DNA of 64,000 bases, taken from NCBI RefSeq assembly GCF_001922545.1, contig NZ_CP018744.1, positions 744,001 through 808,000 of the forward strand, given 5' to 3'. Shown one piece after another: positions 46,978 to 56,172 of the stretch. Below the pieces are notes generated by a model, which was not told where the DNA came from, ran no database searches, and worked only from the letters and a program-made list of their open reading frames with translations. Position 1 is the first letter of the stretch, and each line of letters starts with the position of its first letter. Both the position numbers and the translations under genes were made by a program. Source of the DNA: Borreliella garinii (lineage in GTDB: Bacteria > Spirochaetota > Spirochaetia > Borreliales > Borreliaceae).

Positions 46978-48672
46978 ATGATTAATTTTATTAAAATAAT
47001 TAACTTTTCAAGTTTACAGAAATTTTCTAAAGCACTACGGGTGACTATTTCTATTCTACCAGTTTCATGTTTATTGATTGGCATTGGATCTGTGTTTTCA
47101 AATCCTTCTAATATTGTTTATGTTGATAAATTCTTTTTTCAAGATGTTTTAGGTTTAATGAAGGCTATAGGTAATGCTATTCTTCTCAATATGCCTTTAA
47201 TTTTTTCTGTTGGGATTTCTATTGGAGTTGCAAGAATTGGGCAAGGAACAGCTGCTTTAGGAGGTCTTATTGGTTATTTGACATTTAATATTACTGGAAA
47301 TTATTTTATTGAGACTTTCTCAGGACTTGTTGAAGCAGAAGCGATGTCTTCTGTGGGGCGTATAAATTTTCTTGGTGTTCAAACTTTAAATACGGGAATT
47401 GCAGGTTCTTTGGCGGTTGGGCTTTTAGTTGGTTATTTGCATAATAAATTTTATAATATGAAGCTGCCAAAGGCTTTTGTTTTTTTTTCAGAGTGTCATT
47501 TTGTGCCTATAGTAATAGTTTTGCCTTTTTGTGTTATTCTGGCTATATGTTTTTGTTTGATTTGGTCAAGTGTTGACACGTTAATTGCATCTTTAGGTTT
47601 ATTTGTTTTTAGATTTGAATATTTTGGCAGTTTTCTTTATGGATTTTTAAATAGACTTTTATTGCCTTTGGGATTGCATTCTATTTTATCTTTTCCTTTT
47701 GAGTTTACTTCTTTAGGTGGAGTGGAGACAATTAATGACAATATCTTTAGAGGTATTAAGAGCATATTTCATGCCCAGTTATTAGAGCCATCGCTTGCTA
47801 AATTTTCACCAGGCCTTGCTAAGATTAGTAGTGGATTTTATCTCTCTATCATGTTCGGACTGCCTGGAGCAGCATTAGGGGTTTACAAAGGAATTGTTCA
47901 TGAAGATAAAAGTAAGGTTGCGGCGCTTCTTTTTTCCGGTGCTTTGACTGCTTTTTTGACAGGAATAACCGAACCTTTAGAATTTTTATTTATTTTCACA
48001 GCGCCTTTGCTTTATTTTGTTCATGCCATTTATTCGGGATTTGCATTATTGTTTGCTAATTTTTTTGATGTTAGGATTGGCAATACCTTTTCTACTGGAT
48101 TTTTGGATTTTTTTATGTTTGGAATACTTCAAGGAAATTCTAGAACAAATTGGATTAGTATAGTACCTTTAGGAATAATCTTTTTTGCTCTTTATTATTT
48201 TACTTTTAGTTGGCTTTATAGATATTTTGATTTTCAAATATTTGTTGCAGACGATCCATTTTTTGAAGGTCAAGAAGGCAAGCTAGAGAGTCTTGGTATT
48301 GCTCATCTTTTAATTCAAGGTCTTGGTGGATTTGATAATATTAAAAAGATTGATGTTTGTTCTACAAGGTTGCATGTAGATGTTGTTAATGTCGAGCTTA
48401 TTGATAATGATTTACTCAAAGAGGCTGGAGCCCTTAAGATAGGACTTGTTAATGGCAAAGTGCAGCTTTTTTATGGATCTAATTCATATTATATTAAAAA
48501 GGCTATTGATACCTATTCTCCAAAAAGTCTTTTTGAAGCTAGTGTTATGGTTGCAGTTGATAATGTAAAACAAGGCCTTAAGACTTATATTGAAATGAAA
48601 GAAGATAAAAAACTTGAAAAGCAAGGCAAATCGGGGAAAGCTTATAAGCTTAATGAATTAGAAGAAGATTAA
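46978..48672 (+). CDS. malX: PTS EIICB, glucose/maltose type (MalX)
   Basis: 564 residues. Membrane EIIC domain (about 1-400, ten or so helices, with the GITEPLEFLF motif of glucose-family EIIC) followed by a cytoplasmic EIIB domain whose phosphorylation-site cysteine is C461 in DVCSTRLHVDV (family 'CxTRLR'). It needs EIIA from elsewhere. TTG 46963 is in frame, but GGAGAGG lies between it and ATG 46978, so the latter is the start. In B31 the gene here is malX-1 (BB0116); glucose or maltose as substrate is inferred from family only. Confidence 0.92.
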   Translation: MINFIKIINFSSLQKFSKALRVTISILPVSCLLIGIGSVFSNPSNIVYVDKFFFQDVLGLMKAIGNAILLNMPLIFSVGISIGVARIGQGTAALGGLIGYLTFNITGNYFIETFSGLVEAEAMSSVGRINFLGVQTLNTGIAGSLAVGLLVGYLHNKFYNMKLPKAFVFFSECHFVPIVIVLPFCVILAICFCLIWSSVDTLIASLGLFVFRFEYFGSFLYGFLNRLLLPLGLHSILSFPFEFTSLGGVETINDNIFRGIKSIFHAQLLEPSLAKFSPGLAKISSGFYLSIMFGLPGAALGVYKGIVHEDKSKVAALLFSGALTAFLTGITEPLEFLFIFTAPLLYFVHAIYSGFALLFANFFDVRIGNTFSTGFLDFFMFGILQGNSRTNWISIVPLGIIFFALYYFTFSWLYRYFDFQIFVADDPFFEGQEGKLESLGIAHLLIQGLGGFDNIKKIDVCSTRLHVDVVNVELIDNDLLKEAGALKIGLVNGKVQLFYGSNSYYIKKAIDTYSPKSLFEASVMVAVDNVKQGLKTYIEMKEDKKLEKQGKSGKAYKLNELEED

Positions 48673-48723
48673 GAGTTTAGATTATGTTTTAGTTGCCTTC
48701 TTCTATAAATAAAGTTTTTATTG

Positions 48724-48752
48724 TTGAAAAAAATTAATCTCTTTTATATACT
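48724..48752 (+). promoter_or_regulatory. Promoter of the rpsF-ssb-rpsR-rplI-dnaB operon
   Basis: TTGAAA (48724-48729), a 17-base spacer and TATACT (48747-48752). The expected start of transcription is near 48759, about 52 bases before the rpsF ATG; SD AAGGAG at 48797-48802. Confidence 0.7.
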
Positions 48753-48810
48753 AACTAAGTAGCCTTTGTTGCATATTTTGCAATGCGATAGACCATAAGG
48801 AGTTTTAGTA

Positions 48811-49230
48811 ATGATTAAAAGATATGAGGCATGTTTTTTGTTTAAAAGTGAAGAAATTGAGTATAAAGGTTCTTTAGAAGAGGTTAGAAAATCTTTAGAA
48901 TTTTTTGGCGCAACTGATATTGTTAGCAATTTTATTGGAGAGAGAGCCTTAGAATATCCTATCAAAAAGCAAGCTAGGGGTCGTTATGAAATAATAGAAT
49001 TTAATATGGAAAGTAATAATTTAAAAGAACTTGAATTAAGGCTTAAGCTAATTAAAAACTTGCTTAGGTATATGATTTTGGTCAAAATAGTTAGAAAGAT
49101 CAATACTAAAAAAATTAAAAGAAGAAATTTTAGGGAATTTAGAGATAATGTTGACAAAGAAAGTTTTAAAGGTAGCTCTAAAATCGAAACGCTAACAGGT
49201 TCTGAAAGCACAGATATTCAGGAAAAATAA
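48811..49230 (+). CDS. rpsF: 30S ribosomal protein S6
   Basis: 139 residues. The first ~95 form the usual S6 fold (KRYEACFLF; ERALEYPIKKQARGRYEIIEFNM; RLIKNLLRYMILVK in pattern), followed by a lysine-rich and then Ser/Glu-rich C-terminal tail of about 40 residues that is longer than typical. First gene of the conserved rpsF-ssb-rpsR-rplI group. Confidence 0.95.
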   Translation: MIKRYEACFLFKSEEIEYKGSLEEVRKSLEFFGATDIVSNFIGERALEYPIKKQARGRYEIIEFNMESNNLKELELRLKLIKNLLRYMILVKIVRKINTKKIKRRNFREFRDNVDKESFKGSSKIETLTGSESTDIQEK

Positions 49231-49241
49231 GAGGGTTTTTA

Positions 49242-49691
49242 ATGGCTGATATTAATTCATTAGTATTGTCTGGCAGGCTTACAAGAGATTCTGAGCTTTC
49301 TTATACAGAAAGTGGCATGGCTGTTCTTAGGTTTTCTTTAGCTAATAATAGAAGAATGAAGAAAAATGACGAATGGATTGATTATCCACAATATTTTGAT
49401 TGTGTTATCTTTTCAAAAAGAGCTGAAAGTCTTAATGAATATTTGAAAAAGGGTAAACAAGTTGTGGTAAGTGGGTCTCTTAAATATGAAAGCTGGCAAG
49501 ATAAGAATACTGGTGATAAGAGGAGTAAGATTAATATATTTGTAGATAATTTACAAATGTTTAGTTCAGGCTCTAATGTTTTTCAAATGCAAGATTCAGA
49601 TGTTAATAATTTAGCAAGCCATAAAAGAGAAGAGGCAATTAAGAATATTGATATTGTTGATGATAAATTTAATGAAGATATACCTTTTTAA
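49242..49691 (+). CDS. ssb: Single-stranded DNA-binding protein
   Basis: 149 residues. OB-fold start [17 protein letters not shown], followed by a [20 protein letters not shown] core, [13 protein letters not shown], a short polar linker and the acidic tip DIPF, which recruits DNA-repair and replication partners. Eleven bases after rpsF; its stop shares a base with an in-frame ATG of rpsR that is not the preferred start. Confidence 0.96.
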   Translation: MADINSLVLSGRLTRDSELSYTESGMAVLRFSLANNRRMKKNDEWIDYPQYFDCVIFSKRAESLNEYLKKGKQVVVSGSLKYESWQDKNTGDKRSKINIFVDNLQMFSSGSNVFQMQDSDVNNLASHKREEAIKNIDIVDDKFNEDIPF

Positions 49692-49705
49692 TGGAGTTTA
49701 AGTTT

Positions 49706-49996
49706 ATGTATAAAGATAGAGATGTAAATCAAAGAGATTCAAGATTTGAAAATCAGCAGGATGGTTTTAAAAAAAATTCAAATTTCAGATTTTTTAAGAG
49801 AAAGTCATGTAAGTTTTGTGATTCTGGTAAACATCCTGATTATAAAGATTTTGATTTTCTTAAAAAGTTTATTACCGAGCAAGGTAAGATTTTACCTAAA
49901 AGAATTACTGGCACTTCTGCTAAGCATCAAAGGCGTTTGGCATTAGAAATCAAACGGGCAAGATATATGGCTTTGTTGCCTTTTGTAAAAAAATAG
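49706..49996 (+). CDS. rpsR: 30S ribosomal protein S18
   Basis: 96 residues; basic, with a longer N-terminal extension than the 75-residue E. coli protein. Core motifs [27 protein letters not shown] (in two parts) and [12 protein letters not shown] are standard, and a CKFCDSG pair hints at an extra metal-binding knuckle together with its neighbours. ATG 49691 overlaps the ssb stop, but GGAG at 49694-49697 is eight bases before ATG 49706, so I choose the latter. Confidence 0.94.
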   Translation: MYKDRDVNQRDSRFENQQDGFKKNSNFRFFKRKSCKFCDSGKHPDYKDFDFLKKFITEQGKILPKRITGTSAKHQRRLALEIKRARYMALLPFVKK

Positions 49997-50012
49997 TTAT
50001 TTAGGGGTAATT

Positions 50013-50513
50013 ATGAAAGTGATTTTAAAGGAAGATTTTATTAATCTCGGAAGAGAAGGAGATACCGTAGAGGTAAAGGACGGATTTGCAAGAAATTATT
50101 TGCTACCTAAAGGTTTTGCAGTTTTTTCAAATAAACATAATGTTGAGATTTTTAATCAAAAAAGAAGATCAATATTAAAAAAGCAAGAAACAAAAAAGCA
50201 AATTGCCAACGATCTTAAATCTAAGCTTGATCTTGTTAGATTGGAATTTTTTATGAAATCCAATGATTCTGGCAAATTGTTTCATAGCATTAACAGCTTG
50301 AATGTTGCCGATGAACTTTTAAAACTTGGTTTTGATATAGAGAGAAAAAAGATAGATATACATCATGGAACTTTAAAGGCTTTTGGAACTTATGATGTTA
50401 CAGTTAAGCTTTATGAAGGCATTAGCTCTATTATTAAAGTAGATATCAAAAAAGAAGAAAAACAAGAGGATAAAAAGCCTTTAAATAACAAGTTAAATAA
50501 AGTAGATGAGTAA
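50013..50513 (+). CDS. rplI: 50S ribosomal protein L9
   Basis: 166 residues. The N-terminal signature [36 protein letters not shown] (read in parts) is unmistakable; a long helix and C-terminal RNA-binding domain follow, with a lysine-rich tail beyond the family norm of about 150. SD AGGGG precedes the ATG. 24 bases before dnaB. Confidence 0.97.
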   Translation: MKVILKEDFINLGREGDTVEVKDGFARNYLLPKGFAVFSNKHNVEIFNQKRRSILKKQETKKQIANDLKSKLDLVRLEFFMKSNDSGKLFHSINSLNVADELLKLGFDIERKKIDIHHGTLKAFGTYDVTVKLYEGISSIIKVDIKKEEKQEDKKPLNNKLNKVDE

Positions 50514-50537
50514 GCTGAAAGATACGGAGTGTAGTTT

Positions 50538-51905
50538 GTGGCTTTAACAGCTTTTTCAAATTCTGCTCTTCTTTTTAATGATGGTGCAGAAAAAGCGGTA
50601 ATTTCTAGTATATTTTATAATTCAGATAAGTTAGAGCAAATTGCTTTTCATGTAAGAGCTGATGATTTTTATAATGAAACTCATAAGTTGATTTTTAAAG
50701 CAATGGTTTCGCTTTATGAAAAAAGGGAAAATATTGATCCTATTACCGTTTTTGAAGAAGTATCTAAGCATATTTCAAAAACACAGCTTTTGATTAAAAA
50801 AGATTTAATCAATTTGCCAGATTATTTAGATTCACTTTCAGTTTATTTACCAACAGATAGAACTATAAATGTTTATGCAAAAATTGTAAAAGAACAGAGT
50901 GTTCGTAGAAGCATTTTAAATGTTTCTAAAGAACTTAACGACTATATAAATGACTCTACAAAAACTATTAATGAGATTGTTGAAGAATCTCAACAAAAAA
51001 TTCTTTCAATTGAGTTGGATTATTCTAGCAAAAACCTCTATCATGCTAAAGTTATTGCAGAACGTGTTCATAATGAGATATATGAACGCAGCATGAAGAA
51101 AAAGGAGGCAAATTTTGGCATTCCAAGCGGTTTTAGAAAGGTCGACTCTCTTATTGGAGGATTTAGAAATAGCGATTTTATTATAGTTGGTGCTCGTCCT
51201 AGTATTGGTAAAACGGCATTTGCTTTAAATATTGCGTCTGCTATAGCATTAAGAAAGGAAGGAAAGAAAAAAGTAGGATTTTTTTCTCTTGAAATGACAG
51301 CGGATGCTTTAATAAAAAGAATAATATCGTCTCAATCTTGTATTGATAGCTTTAAAGTTCAAAATAGTATTTTATCTGGACAGGAGATAAAATCATTAAA
51401 TGATATTGTAAATGAGATTAGTGATTCTGAGCTTTATATTGAAGATACTCCTAATATTAGTTTACTAACTTTAGCAACTCAAGCTAGAAAGCTTAAGCGA
51501 TTTTATGGTATAGATATAATATTTGTTGATTATATCAGTTTAATTTCTTTTGAAACAAAAAATCTTCCAAGGCATGAACAAGTTGCGTCGATTAGCAAAT
51601 CTCTTAAAGAGCTTGCTAGAGAGCTTGAAATTCCTATTATTGCATTATCTCAGCTTACAAGAGATACAGAAGGGCGTGAACCCAATCTTGCTAGTCTAAG
51701 GGAATCTGGAGCATTAGAGCAAGATGCTGATATTGTAATTTTACTTCATAGAGATAAGGATTTTAAATTTGAGTCTTCTGATGAGATAGAGCCAATAGAA
51801 ACCAAGGTTATTGTAGCAAAACATAGAAATGGCCCTACAGGTAGGGCAGATATATTATTTTTACCGCACATTACTAAGTTTGTTAACAAAGACCATCAGT
51901 ATTAG
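50538..51905 (+). CDS. dnaB: Replicative DNA helicase DnaB
   Basis: 455 residues. N-terminal helical domain (EKAVISSIFYNSDKLEQIA), linker, then the RecA-like motor: Walker A GARPSIGKTAFALNIA, H1a FFSLEMTADALIKRI, Walker B IIFVDYISLI, H3 SQLTRDTEGREPNLASLRESGALEQDAD and H4 VAKHRNGPTG. GTG 50538 is the start, with GGAG eight bases upstream. Last gene of the operon; converges with the LpxR-like gene across 10 bases. Confidence 0.97.
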   Translation: MALTAFSNSALLFNDGAEKAVISSIFYNSDKLEQIAFHVRADDFYNETHKLIFKAMVSLYEKRENIDPITVFEEVSKHISKTQLLIKKDLINLPDYLDSLSVYLPTDRTINVYAKIVKEQSVRRSILNVSKELNDYINDSTKTINEIVEESQQKILSIELDYSSKNLYHAKVIAERVHNEIYERSMKKKEANFGIPSGFRKVDSLIGGFRNSDFIIVGARPSIGKTAFALNIASAIALRKEGKKKVGFFSLEMTADALIKRIISSQSCIDSFKVQNSILSGQEIKSLNDIVNEISDSELYIEDTPNISLLTLATQARKLKRFYGIDIIFVDYISLISFETKNLPRHEQVASISKSLKELARELEIPIIALSQLTRDTEGREPNLASLRESGALEQDADIVILLHRDKDFKFESSDEIEPIETKVIVAKHRNGPTGRADILFLPHITKFVNKDHQY

Positions 51906-51915
51906 TTTAATGTTG

Positions 51916-53280
51916 TTATTTAACTACTACTCCAATTCCTAAATAATTAAAGTTAATAGAATGTTTTTCTAATTTTTTTTCATCTAGGTTATAAGCTAAA
52001 GGAACATAACTTACTTTTGAATATATTTTGAAAATATAGTCAGTGTTGTGGTATTTAAACATTTTGAACAAAAATCCCAATTCATTTTCAATTCCAGCTT
52101 GAATAACGTTTTTTATTCTTATTGGTCTAAAGATACTTTTAATATCTTGATTATTTTGATTATAGGCAAAAAATAATCCTGAAATGATGTAAGGATTAAA
52201 TGTTTTTTGTGGTAAAAATTCATACATAATGCCCGATGATAATTGATTTGTAAAGCTATTACTTTCATTATAATTAGTGTAATAATTTGTTGATATTGAA
52301 AAGTAATGGTTAATGTTTTCATTTATTTTATAAAATATTGAATTTCTTATTTTAAATGGGATCATAATATCAAATCCAAAGTAAAAATTATTACTCATAA
52401 TATTAAATTCATTTTTCGATTCTGATATTTTTGTATGTTCTTCAGGTGCAATAATTATTCCAAATCCTCCAACGCTTAAGAAATTTTCTTTGGTTGAAAA
52501 ATTTTTAATGTTTAAATCATTTCTTATGAAAAAATTTTTAGAGTAAAATTGATAATTTATTCCAATTCCCGTTTCTGCTTCTTGTATTTTTGAGTATGTT
52601 TTAAGGCTTTTAATTTGATTTTGAATTTGGGTGTAAAGTTTTATATCAAATCTAATATTTTCATTTTTTAAGGTAATCCCAATACTGTTTTTGATAAAAT
52701 AATCTGCGAAATAAGACAAATCTATATAATTTTCTAAATTGAAAAAATTCATGTAAGAGTAATTTAGGGCAAAGCTTAAAAATCCTCTGTAATTGTAGCC
52801 ATCGTAGTTTTTTATACTTGGAATTGGACGATGTTGATTTAAAATGATGTGAATTATGCTTTGCATTAAGTGCCCTCCCCAGTCTCCAAATAATAAGTTT
52901 TTAATTCCAATTCCTAAGTCTATTTCTCCAAAATTTTTACCATTAATTAACAATAAGATTGGAAAGTAATACATGAAACCTATTTCAATTAAGTCTGTTC
53001 TACTAATTAAAGATTTTGGAGAATTTTTATAGCCCCTAAAAGTTAACATGTGTGCTTCTAAATTTATTATAAAATTGTATTTTGAAGCATAGGTGAAAAT
53101 TAGAGAACCACTTCTTAAATCATCAAAAAAATCGCTTAATGAAAATCCAAATCCATCATTTAATATTTCAAAATAATATTTGTCAATACCTTCATTTTTG
53201 AATTGGATTGCATGATTATAAGAATAAGCTTTTAAAGCAGAAATTATTAATATTATTAAAAATATTTTTTTAAAGCGCAT
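51916..53280 (-). CDS. Secreted outer-membrane beta-barrel, LpxR-like
   Basis: 454 residues with a signal peptide (RFKK, hydrophobic core, cut near residue 20) and alternating amphipathic strands ending in a C-terminal barrel-type strand (YLGIGVVVK). The N-terminal third follows the pattern of LpxR, the outer-membrane lipid A 3'-O-deacylase (DUF2219): FEILNDGFGF (N41, D42), DDLRSG near 53-58 where LpxR has DYTAG, and GGHLMQSIIHII (Q140, H144) where LpxR has GG..VQ..AHRII. The Thr of the LpxR active site is not kept. Borrelia lacks LPS, so a different lipid substrate or a structural role is likely. No SD is seen; see the promoter entry. Matches B31 BB0110. Confidence 0.6.
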   Translation of the reverse strand: MRFKKIFLIILIISALKAYSYNHAIQFKNEGIDKYYFEILNDGFGFSLSDFFDDLRSGSLIFTYASKYNFIINLEAHMLTFRGYKNSPKSLISRTDLIEIGFMYYFPILLLINGKNFGEIDLGIGIKNLLFGDWGGHLMQSIIHIILNQHRPIPSIKNYDGYNYRGFLSFALNYSYMNFFNLENYIDLSYFADYFIKNSIGITLKNENIRFDIKLYTQIQNQIKSLKTYSKIQEAETGIGINYQFYSKNFFIRNDLNIKNFSTKENFLSVGGFGIIIAPEEHTKISESKNEFNIMSNNFYFGFDIMIPFKIRNSIFYKINENINHYFSISTNYYTNYNESNSFTNQLSSGIMYEFLPQKTFNPYIISGLFFAYNQNNQDIKSIFRPIRIKNVIQAGIENELGFLFKMFKYHNTDYIFKIYSKVSYVPLAYNLDEKKLEKHSINFNYLGIGVVVK

Positions 53281-53286
53281 TTCAAA

Positions 53287-53295
53287 ATTATAACA
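53287..53295 (-). promoter_or_regulatory. Extended -10 placed for a leaderless transcript
   Basis: On the minus strand TGTTATAAT (53295-53287; TGnTATAAT) is followed by six bases and then ATG 53280. Transcription would start about at the A of the ATG. There is no SD. No good -35. Confidence 0.5.
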
Positions 53296-53422
53296 TTTTA
53301 GCTTATTTATTAAATAATTCAGATTAAATAGTTTATTTTTTATTTAATAAACTTAGTTTTTATAGTTAGCTATTGTATTGTATAATTCAATGGAGTTCAA
53401 TAAGACTTTAGGAGTAGTTTTG

Positions 53423-54616
53423 ATGAAAAAGGTAGCTATTATTGATGGACTTAGAATGCCTAATACTAGGTTTGGAGGTTCTTTTAGGGGTTTTGATATT
53501 ATTGATGAATCTTCAAAAGTTGTTAAAGCTTTACTTGAAAGAAATAATTTATGGGAAGTGGATGAGGTCATTGTTGGGAATGTAATATCTTCAGGACTTG
53601 GCCAAAATATTGCAAGGCAAATTGCTTTAAAGTCTAGTTTGGGCGATACTGTGCCTGCATTTAGCGTTAATAAAGTTTGTGGCTCTGGTCTTAAGGCTTT
53701 GGAGCTTGCATTTAATTCTATTGTTCTTGGAAACAATGATATTGTTTTAGCTGGAGGGGTAGAAGATCTAACTAATTCTCCTTATTTATTGCCCAGAAAG
53801 GTTAGATTTGACGGTCTTAAATTTGGTAATTTTGAAATTGAAGATTCAATTCAAAAAGATGCCTTAATAGATTCTCTAAATTTTATTTCCATGGGACTTA
53901 CGGCGGAAAATCTTTCAGAAAAATATAAAATAACAAGAGAGATGCAAGATGAATTTGCATATAATTCTCATGTAAAGGCATTAAAGGCAAGAGAACTTGG
54001 ATATTTTGAAGATGAAATTCATCCTTTGACTATTTTTGATAAGAAAACTAATTCTAGTAGGGTTGTTTTAAGTGATGAGGAAATAAGAGATAATTTAACT
54101 CTAAATAAGCTAGCATCTCTTAATCCTGTTTTTAAAGAATCAGGCACAGTAACTGCCGGAAATTCTTCTAGTTTAAATGATGGGGCTTGTTTTTTAATTT
54201 TAGCAAGTGAGGAAAGAGTAAAAAGCTTAGGGATAATGCCATTAGCTTATATTGGGGGGTTTGAAAGCGTAGGGCTTGATCCGCTTTATATGGGTTTTGG
54301 AGCTTATATAGCCATTGAAGGCATTATTAGTAAATTAAGTTTAAACCCTAGTGAAATAGACTTGATTGAGGTGAATGAAGCATTTGCAGCTCAATCATTA
54401 AGCATTGAAAAGGCCTTGTTTAAAAAATACAATATAGCTAGCGATATTATTAATGTAAATGGTGGTGCTATTGCTTTGGGGCATCCATTTGCGGTTAGTG
54501 GTTCAAGAATTTTATTAACACTTGCTCGTTCTATGAAAATGAAGAATAAAACAAAAGGAATAGCATCTGTTTGTGTTGGCGGTGGACAAGGAATTTCTAG
54601 TTTTTTGTATAGATGA
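53423..54616 (+). CDS. Acetyl-CoA C-acetyltransferase (thiolase)
   Basis: 397-residue thiolase. Nucleophilic C86 in VNKVCGSGLKALELA, then NEAFAAQ, the catalytic His in GGAIALGHPFAVSGSR and the C-terminal Cys in SVCVGGGQG. The biosynthetic reaction (two acetyl-CoA to acetoacetyl-CoA) would feed the mevalonate pathway that Borrelia uses for isoprenoids; no other beta-oxidation gene is nearby. The frame is open from 53378, but AGGAGT seven bases before ATG 53423 and the family N-terminus (MKKVAIIDGLRMP) fix the start. Confidence 0.95.
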   Translation: MKKVAIIDGLRMPNTRFGGSFRGFDIIDESSKVVKALLERNNLWEVDEVIVGNVISSGLGQNIARQIALKSSLGDTVPAFSVNKVCGSGLKALELAFNSIVLGNNDIVLAGGVEDLTNSPYLLPRKVRFDGLKFGNFEIEDSIQKDALIDSLNFISMGLTAENLSEKYKITREMQDEFAYNSHVKALKARELGYFEDEIHPLTIFDKKTNSSRVVLSDEEIRDNLTLNKLASLNPVFKESGTVTAGNSSSLNDGACFLILASEERVKSLGIMPLAYIGGFESVGLDPLYMGFGAYIAIEGIISKLSLNPSEIDLIEVNEAFAAQSLSIEKALFKKYNIASDIINVNGGAIALGHPFAVSGSRILLTLARSMKMKNKTKGIASVCVGGGQGISSFLYR

Positions 54617-54695
54617 AAATGTTTTATCAACTAGATTTAAATGTAAAATTTTGCTAAATTAGTGGGTAAGTGATTCTTTAATAAGAGGTTATGTT

Positions 54696-55706
54696 ATGAA
54701 GAGTTTTTTATTTTTGGTAATATTGGGAATTATAGGGATTAACTCTTTTGCTCAAAATACTCCTGTTGCTATTATTAATCTATATAAAAATGAAATTATT
54801 ACTAAAACTGGTTTTGATTCTAAGGTTGATATATTTAAAAAGACTCAAGGCCGAGACTTAACTGCTGCTGAGAAAAAGCAAGTTTTGCAAGTTTTAATAG
54901 CAGATGTTCTTTTTAGCCAAGAGGCTTCAAAACAGGGAATTAAAATTTCAGATGATGAGGTTATGCAAACAATTAGAACTCAATTTGGACTTGTAAATCT
55001 TACTGATGAGCAAATTAAGCAAATGATAGAAAAACAAGGGACAAATTGGGGTGAGCTTTTAGCTTCAATGAAAAGATCTTTATCTTCCCAAAAACTTGTT
55101 TTAAAGCAAGCTCAGCCCAGATTTTCTGAAGTTAAAACTCCTAGCGAGAAAGAAATTGTTGAGTATTATGAGGCTAATAAAACTAAATTTGTAAATCCTG
55201 ATATTTCAAGAGTTAGTCATGTATTTTTTTCTACTAAGGATAAAAAAAGATCAGAGGTTTTAGATCAAGCTAAAAATATTTTAAGCCAAATAAGATCAAA
55301 AAAAATTACTTTTGAAGAGGCTGTAAGAAAATATTCAAATGATGAGTCTTCTAAAGCTAAAAATGGCGATCTTGGTTTTTTGTCAAGGGGTGATCAAAAT
55401 GCTCAAAATCTTCTTGGAGCTGATTTTATAAAAGAGGTTTTTAATTTCAATAAGGGTGATATATCTTCGCCTATTGCTTCAAAGGAGGGATTTCATATTA
55501 TCAAGGTTACAGAAAAATATGCTCAGAGATTTTTAGGCTTGAATGACAAAGTATCGCCTACTACAGATTTGATTGTCAAAGATGCAATAAGAAATAACAT
55601 GGTTAATATTCAGCAACAGCAAATTGTTGTTGAAGTGCAGCAAGATGTGTATAGTAAGCTTAACAAGTCTGCAAATATACAAATCTTGGATTCTAGTCTA
55701 AAATAA
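54696..55706 (+). CDS. Periplasmic SurA/PrsA-like peptidyl-prolyl isomerase
   Basis: 336 residues. Signal peptide (MKSFLFLV..INSFAQ, cleavage near 19-20); N-terminal helical chaperone part with the SurA_N pattern (AVLIADVLFSQEASKQGIKISDDEV in outline), then one parvulin domain (about residues 165-275: SRVSHVFFST, TFEEAVRKYSNDESSKAKNGDLGFLSRGD and SPIASKEGFHIIKV). Helps fold envelope and outer-membrane proteins. SD AGAGGT before ATG 54696. Upstream of nusB by 28 bases. Confidence 0.9.
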   Translation: MKSFLFLVILGIIGINSFAQNTPVAIINLYKNEIITKTGFDSKVDIFKKTQGRDLTAAEKKQVLQVLIADVLFSQEASKQGIKISDDEVMQTIRTQFGLVNLTDEQIKQMIEKQGTNWGELLASMKRSLSSQKLVLKQAQPRFSEVKTPSEKEIVEYYEANKTKFVNPDISRVSHVFFSTKDKKRSEVLDQAKNILSQIRSKKITFEEAVRKYSNDESSKAKNGDLGFLSRGDQNAQNLLGADFIKEVFNFNKGDISSPIASKEGFHIIKVTEKYAQRFLGLNDKVSPTTDLIVKDAIRNNMVNIQQQQIVVEVQQDVYSKLNKSANIQILDSSLK

Positions 55707-55722
55707 AATATATTTTTATTTG

Positions 55723-55728
55723 TATAAT
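55723..55728 (+). promoter_or_regulatory. -10 box six bases before nusB ATG
   Basis: TATAAT (55723-55728) preceded by TTTG and followed by TGTGTT and ATG 55735. If used, transcription would start at or next to the start codon, giving a leaderless nusB mRNA. No SD precedes either ATG. The alternative is read-through from the SurA-like gene. Confidence 0.4.
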
Positions 55729-55734
55729 TGTGTT

Positions 55735-56172
55735 ATGGATTTAATGCATGAAGTTAGAGTTTTAGCTTTTCAAAAGATTTATAGTATTGATATTAATCAA
55801 AGCGCAATGGACGATATTTTTGATATTTTTACTATTGAAGATAAAGGATTAGATATAGAAAATGAATCTATTAAGTCGTTTTATTCTTCTTTGGTAAATG
55901 GCACTTTTAATAATTTAGAGTATATTGATAACTTGATTAGGGATATTTCTTGGAATTGGTCTTTAGATCGAATGGATAAGGTTGATCTTGCAATACTTAG
56001 AATGGGCGTCTATTCTTTGAAGTTCCAAAATTTTGAAAATTCAAAGCGTGCTTTAATTGATGAGGCAATTTTGATTGCCAAGAAATATGGCAGTAAAAAC
56101 TCTGACAAATTTATAAATGGTATACTTGATGCTTTATTGAAAAATATGGAGAATTGTATTGAAAAAAAATAA
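55735..56172 (+). CDS. nusB: Transcription antitermination factor NusB
   Basis: 145 residues, all-helical. NusB pattern: RVLAFQKIYSIDINQSAMDDI at the start, IDNLIRDISWNWSLDRMDKVDLAILRMGVYSL in the middle (family 'W.l.Rl..vdraILRlA.yEl') and ALIDEAILIAKKYGSKNSDKFINGILDAL at the end (family 'vaInEaVelAK.f....s..FVNGvLd'). It binds NusE/S10 in rRNA antitermination. Starts possible at ATG 55735 or 55744; neither has an SD. Overlaps the next gene by 14 bases. Confidence 0.93.
   Translation: MDLMHEVRVLAFQKIYSIDINQSAMDDIFDIFTIEDKGLDIENESIKSFYSSLVNGTFNNLEYIDNLIRDISWNWSLDRMDKVDLAILRMGVYSLKFQNFENSKRALIDEAILIAKKYGSKNSDKFINGILDALLKNMENCIEKK

Noticed and set aside
48960-49000. S6 C-terminal tail as an RimK glutamylation-like extension
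   Set aside because: The tail is Ser/Lys/Glu-rich but does not end in the Glu-Glu motif of E. coli S6, so no such modification is proposed.
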